In this document: positions 61,028 to 64,000 of the stretch, piece after piece | Layout: each line of letters opens with the position of its first letter | Numbering within the stretch: the stretch's first letter is position 1 | Source: Bacillus sp. Y1 | GTDB taxonomy: Bacteria > Bacillota > Bacilli > Bacillales > Cytobacillaceae | Length of the DNA: 64,000 nucleotides | Direction: 5' to 3' | NCBI RefSeq assembly: GCF_003586445.1 | Contig: NZ_CP030028.1 | Span: forward strand, 634,501-698,500 | Notes under the pieces: generated by a model | Databases searched by the model: none | Told to the model about the DNA's origin: nothing | The model's input: only the letters and a program-made list of their open reading frames with translations | Position numbers and translations under genes: made by a program

Positions 61028-61063
61028 AAAGGGTCGATCACTAAAATAGGTGATCGACCCTTT
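61028..61063. terminator. Terminator between yfkD and yfkAB
   Basis: Perfect stem AAAGGGTCGATCAC / GTGATCGACCCTTT (14 bp) around an 8-base loop, with a T-rich tail. Confidence 0.88.
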
Positions 61064-61069
61064 CTATTT

Positions 61070-62188
61070 TTAAATATGAGCTTTACGTGTAGAGAAATCA
61101 ATGCCTTTATAATAACTGTTTTTCACTAGCACATTTGGCCCAAGGCAGCGAGCGGCTGGGCAGTGGCAGCTTAAGCTTTTTGCTAAGTCCGTCTCAAGCC
61201 ATTTATTAAAAATGCCTGGTAACTCATCGGTTTGGATATTTCCAAGTGGTGGAGTATCACCGAAGTCCGTTACGATGACCTCACCAGTAAAAATATTAAT
61301 ATTGAGTCGTGAGCGTCCATCGGGATCATTGCGGACAGTAACATTTTTTGCATGATAAAGCTTTTGTAAAAGAGCTTGATCTTCTTCACTTGTGTTACAC
61401 GCATAAAAAGGTAAAGTTCCAAACAGCATCCAGACATTTTCGTTACGGAAGTCAAGTAATCGATGAACTGCTTGGCGAATTTCGTCTAGCCCAAGAACTT
61501 CCAGATTTGATGCAAAGTCAGAAGGATACATCGGGTGTATCTCATGACGTTGGCACTTCATCTCCTCAACGATTTGCTCGTGAATACTATCTAAGTATGG
61601 AAGAGTTCTCTTATTCAGCATCGTCTCCGCAGAAACCATCACTCCTGCATCGACCAATGCACGGCTGTTTTCAATCATTCGATTGAAAAGTGCGGCACGT
61701 TGCTCGCGAGTTGGTTTCTTCTCCATCATCGCAAAACCACCGTCGATAAAATCATCTACCGTTCCCCAATTATGCGAAATATGAAGAACATCTAGATAGG
61801 GGCTGATTTTATAATAGCGTTCAATATCTAACGTAAGATTTGAGTTTATCTGAGTACGAACACCCCGTGAATGGGCATACTCAAACAAAGGAAGCACATA
61901 GTTCTCAACAGACTTGAGTGATAGCATAGGTTCTCCACCTGTAATACTAAGTGAGCGAAGATGTGGTATTTCATCAAGTCTTTTAATTAATAAGTCGATT
62001 GGCAAGCCCTTAGGGTCCTTTGGCTGCAAAGTATAACCAACTGCACAATGCTCACAGCGCATGTTGCAAAGTGTGGTCGTTGTAAATTCTATATTTGACA
62101 GGGTCATTTGCCCGTGTTGTTCCACATCCATATAAGCTTCCCAAGGATCATATTGGGGAGTGATGGCAGGTTTGTTAATTGTCTTCAT
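61070..62188 (-). CDS. yfkAB: Radical SAM/CxCxxxxC-type protein YfkAB
   Basis: A 372-residue radical SAM enzyme with the [4Fe-4S] motif CNMRCEHC (CxxxCxxC) at about residue 44-51, SITGGEPMLS for SAM binding, and a C-terminal Cys cluster SLSCHCPAARCLG for further iron-sulfur sites. The ATG at 62188 follows AAAAGGAGAG. The reaction is unknown; the C-terminal Cys cluster resembles SPASM-like domains. Confidence 0.92.
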   Translation of the reverse strand: MKTINKPAITPQYDPWEAYMDVEQHGQMTLSNIEFTTTTLCNMRCEHCAVGYTLQPKDPKGLPIDLLIKRLDEIPHLRSLSITGGEPMLSLKSVENYVLPLFEYAHSRGVRTQINSNLTLDIERYYKISPYLDVLHISHNWGTVDDFIDGGFAMMEKKPTREQRAALFNRMIENSRALVDAGVMVSAETMLNKRTLPYLDSIHEQIVEEMKCQRHEIHPMYPSDFASNLEVLGLDEIRQAVHRLLDFRNENVWMLFGTLPFYACNTSEEDQALLQKLYHAKNVTVRNDPDGRSRLNINIFTGEVIVTDFGDTPPLGNIQTDELPGIFNKWLETDLAKSLSCHCPAARCLGPNVLVKNSYYKGIDFSTRKAHI

Positions 62189-62354
62189 CGATTCTCTCCT
62201 TTTCAAGATCATCCTTTGCTATTATCAATTTGTATGATGAATCTGTCAATCCATGTTCAAGTTCTTCGAAAAATGGGGAAAATAGAAACAAACAGCCTTG
62301 AAAGTTGGAAGGAATTTCTGTAGGATGAAAAACGAGTGAAAGGAGCGAGTCGAA

Positions 62355-62540
62355 TTGGGTAACAAAGTTAGCGATAAAAATTCACAGGTTACATTTTTAA
62401 AACAGCGATTAAATATGTTTATTGAAGTATTGGATGCCATTGAACCAGAAAATACAGAGCTTGAAGATATCGATCGTCTGATTGAAATGATTGATGATTT
62501 AGAATCAAAATGCCGAGAATTTAATAACCGTGATCAATAA
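62355..62540 (+). CDS. SE1561-family small protein
   Basis: A 61-residue acidic helical protein (FLKQRLNMFIEVLDAIEPEN, then EDIDRLIEMIDDLESKC). The TTG start follows AAAGGAGCGAG. The sequence fits the SE1561 family of Bacillales, which has no known function. It is divergent from yfkAB. Confidence 0.8.
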   Translation: MGNKVSDKNSQVTFLKQRLNMFIEVLDAIEPENTELEDIDRLIEMIDDLESKCREFNNRDQ

Positions 62541-62633
62541 ATGACAAAGTGTAGCTTAGTTTAGCTGCACTTTTTTCTATGATGAAACTTATGATTGATG
62601 AATTCGTACATATATATAGAAAGGATGTGGAGA

Positions 62634-62819
62634 ATGTTGAATATGGGAGATTTGTTATTTCAGATTTTATCGATGCTATTAATGGTCGGGTTTGTTACTG
62701 TGTTTATTTACATACTTGTGAGCTATTTAAATCGCTCGAAGAAACCTTCATCTACAGCGATTGAAGAAAAACTTGACCGTATTATTGAATTGCTCGAACA
62801 GGAGAGAAAGAGGGAATAA
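62634..62819 (+). CDS. Small membrane protein, DUF4083-like
   Basis: About 61 residues: one TM helix (LLFQILSMLLMVGFVTVFIYILV), then a charged tail IEEKLDRIIELLEQERKRE typical of DUF4083. Start is either the ATG at 62634 (AAGGA at 8 bases) or the one at 62643. It is followed after 5 bp by the next gene, so both are co-transcribed. Confidence 0.75.
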   Translation: MLNMGDLLFQILSMLLMVGFVTVFIYILVSYLNRSKKPSSTAIEEKLDRIIELLEQERKRE

Positions 62820-62824
62820 CTTTT

Positions 62825-63454
62825 ATGTTAAGTAGAAGTCAGTTTTCGATTATATTAGGATTTGCCATCGTTCTTGGTGTCATTGCGGCATTGGTTGACA
62901 TTCCATTTTGGATATTAATCGTGGTAATATTATTAATTACTGCGGCAGTGAGCTATTTGCCAATCATGATGAACCTCTATATAACGGACGATATGAAAAA
63001 GGTTGAGAGGTTTTTAGAAGATAGACTGAATCAGCCTATCTTTCATTTTTATTATGCATTAGCAAACGAGGATGACTTTCAGGTAGAAAAAGCACTTCGT
63101 GACGTACGTGAAAAATATAAAAAAGCTCATTATTATATGATTTATTCTATTACATATGTTGCGTATAAAGGAAAGTTAGTGGAGGAAAGAGACTTAATTG
63201 CTCAGATCAAGCAGCCAGCGTTGAGATTGTATTACGAGGGGCTATTGGCGATTGAGGAGGAAGAGCTGGAGCGTGCCTCACAACTAGCTAGTGAGCAGAA
63301 GAAACCGTGGATGAAGCAAGCGATATTAGCGGAGGTTGCAGGCAAACGAGGGGAGAGGGATCTCGAAATCAAGCACCAGCAGGAAGCGATTCGCTTGACG
63401 CATGGGCTACAGAGGTATTTGTTGGTGAAGAAGTATAAAGTAGGGCGGCCGTGA
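62825..63454 (+). CDS. Membrane-anchored hypothetical protein, 209 aa
   Basis: Two TM helices in the first 55 residues (IILGFAIVLGVIAALVDI and FWILIVVILLITAAVSYLPI), then a cytoplasmic helical region with alternating aromatic and acidic residues (FHFYYALANEDDFQVEKALRDV, LRLYYEGLLAIEEEELERA) that looks TPR-like. No named family. It is co-transcribed with the DUF4083-like gene and ends in a clear terminator. Confidence 0.75.
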   Translation: MLSRSQFSIILGFAIVLGVIAALVDIPFWILIVVILLITAAVSYLPIMMNLYITDDMKKVERFLEDRLNQPIFHFYYALANEDDFQVEKALRDVREKYKKAHYYMIYSITYVAYKGKLVEERDLIAQIKQPALRLYYEGLLAIEEEELERASQLASEQKKPWMKQAILAEVAGKRGERDLEIKHQQEAIRLTHGLQRYLLVKKYKVGRP

Positions 63455-63469
63455 ATGTCACGGCCTTTT
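63446..63469 (+). terminator. Terminator before the fumarase gene
   Basis: Perfect 8 bp GC-rich stem GGCCGTGA / TCACGGCC with TTTTT; it overlaps the stop of the preceding gene. Confidence 0.85.
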
Positions 63470-63605
63470 TCTATATTCCAAGGAGCGGATGGAACAAATG
63501 GGCTAAACCCTTTCCATCAAATCGTGATAGGAGTATAATATGTGATGGGGAAATGTTGAAAAATTCATACTTATTTTTTAGATACATGGGGAAGGGGAAC
63601 CAGTC

Positions 63606-64000
63606 ATGAATATCGAGAAGTTTCAGGAAAGTATGTATCAACTCATCGTAGAAACATCAACAAAGCTACCAAAGGATGTTCGACGTGCCATTCGTGCGGC
63701 GAAGGAAAAAGAGAGCTCAGGTACACGCTCAGCGATGAGCTTAGCAACGATTACAAATAATATTAAGATGGCAGACGACAATGTGTCGCCAATCTGTCAG
63801 GATACAGGGCTACCAACGTTTAAAATTAAAACGCCTGTTGGAGCCAACCAAATCGTGATGAAAAAAGCGATTAAAGAAGCGATTGCTCAAGCAACTAAAG
63901 ATGGAAAACTTCGTCCAAACTCAGTTGACTCTCTTACGGGTGATAACAGTGGAGACAATCTAGGAGAAGGTACCCCTGTTATTAAGTTCGAACAATGGGA
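63606..64000 (+). CDS. Class I (iron-sulfur) fumarate hydratase, N-terminal part (3' partial)
   Basis: An ATG behind GGGGAAGGGGAA opens a frame that runs past the end of the window (about 131 residues seen). Segments RRAIRAAKEKESSGTRSAMSL, VSPICQDTGLPTFKIK (first cluster Cys) and DNSGDNLGEGTPVI match the alpha part of class I fumarases, which use an oxygen-sensitive [4Fe-4S] cluster to interconvert fumarate and malate. The remaining catalytic and beta domains lie outside. A tartrate dehydratase of the same fold is less likely. Confidence 0.88.
   Translation, partial: MNIEKFQESMYQLIVETSTKLPKDVRRAIRAAKEKESSGTRSAMSLATITNNIKMADDNVSPICQDTGLPTFKIKTPVGANQIVMKKAIKEAIAQATKDGKLRPNSVDSLTGDNSGDNLGEGTPVIKFEQW

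Noticed and set aside
1..64000. tRNA, rRNA, insertion sequences, prophage, integrase or toxin-antitoxin modules
   Set aside because: Looked for typical genes and structures on both strands; none recognised in the window, including no tRNA-Sec or sel genes.

Overview
This window comes from a low-GC, endospore-forming Firmicute of the Bacillaceae. The evidence is the gene content: a Ger(x)C germination protein, the LiaIH-FSR envelope stress system, a bacillithiol transferase, SinR/SinI, and a long run of homologues of the B. subtilis yfm/yfl/yfk region (yfmL, map/yflG, yflB-like, yfkK-J-I-H, yfkE, yfkD, yfkAB). Ribosome binding sites are strong AGGAGG types, TTG and GTG starts are common, and most genes end in clear intrinsic terminators. 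No rRNA, tRNA, transposase, prophage or CRISPR array was seen. The window reads as chromosomal core with small accessory insertions and several families of short repeats.

Layout. 1-5.4 kb: tail of a germination gene, DEAD-box helicase, amidase, small protein, and a PadR/DUF1700/DUF4097 operon. 5.4-9 kb: Rieske oxidoreductase, Fpg-like glycosylase, LysM-CAP secreted protein, then an 8 x 20 bp tandem repeat. 9.2-13.1 kb: lia operon. 13.2-18.3 kb: ABC-F protein, a 15-unit 52 bp hairpin repeat array, a SpoVB/YkvU-like flippase, DUF1284 and a cold-shock protein. 18.3-26.3 kb: TetR-controlled reductase, Gfo/Idh/MocA oxidoreductase, queF behind a preQ1-I riboswitch, a chemoreceptor, a nucleotidyltransferase and bstA. 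26.4-34.5 kb: a haem/iron block with HssRS-HrtBA haem sensing and efflux, a Fur-boxed petrobactin-type uptake operon (yclNOPQ-like) and the haem monooxygenase hmoA. 34.5-41.6 kb: DUF421, acylphosphatase, ampS, MFS transporter, topB and small genes. 41.7-47 kb: a peroxiredoxin with an in-frame TGA at the catalytic cysteine, DUF1992, motAB, psuKG. 47.3-53.5 kb: a c-di-GMP riboswitch in front of a SinI-like gene that converges with sinR, map, an HD-GYP-like protein and yfkKJIH. 53.5-64 kb: PfeT/ZosA-type P-type ATPase, MFS, OsmC, a general stress protein, CaCA antiporter, yczE, yfkD, yfkAB, small membrane proteins and the start of a class I fumarase.

Two items stand out. (1) At 41758-42318 an AhpC/TSA-type peroxiredoxin reads through a single TGA at exactly the peroxidatic cysteine position. 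The protein has no cysteine at all, and a stem-loop with a GGUC apical loop begins a few bases after the TGA, at the spacing of a bacterial SECIS. This is a strong candidate selenoprotein that ordinary ORF calling misses. (2) At about 47806-47894 a class I c-di-GMP riboswitch lies directly upstream of a 44-codon SinI-like antirepressor gene, with sinR on the opposite strand 131 bp away. This suggests that c-di-GMP gates the motility/biofilm switch. An HD-GYP-like protein with altered motif residues lies 2.4 kb downstream.
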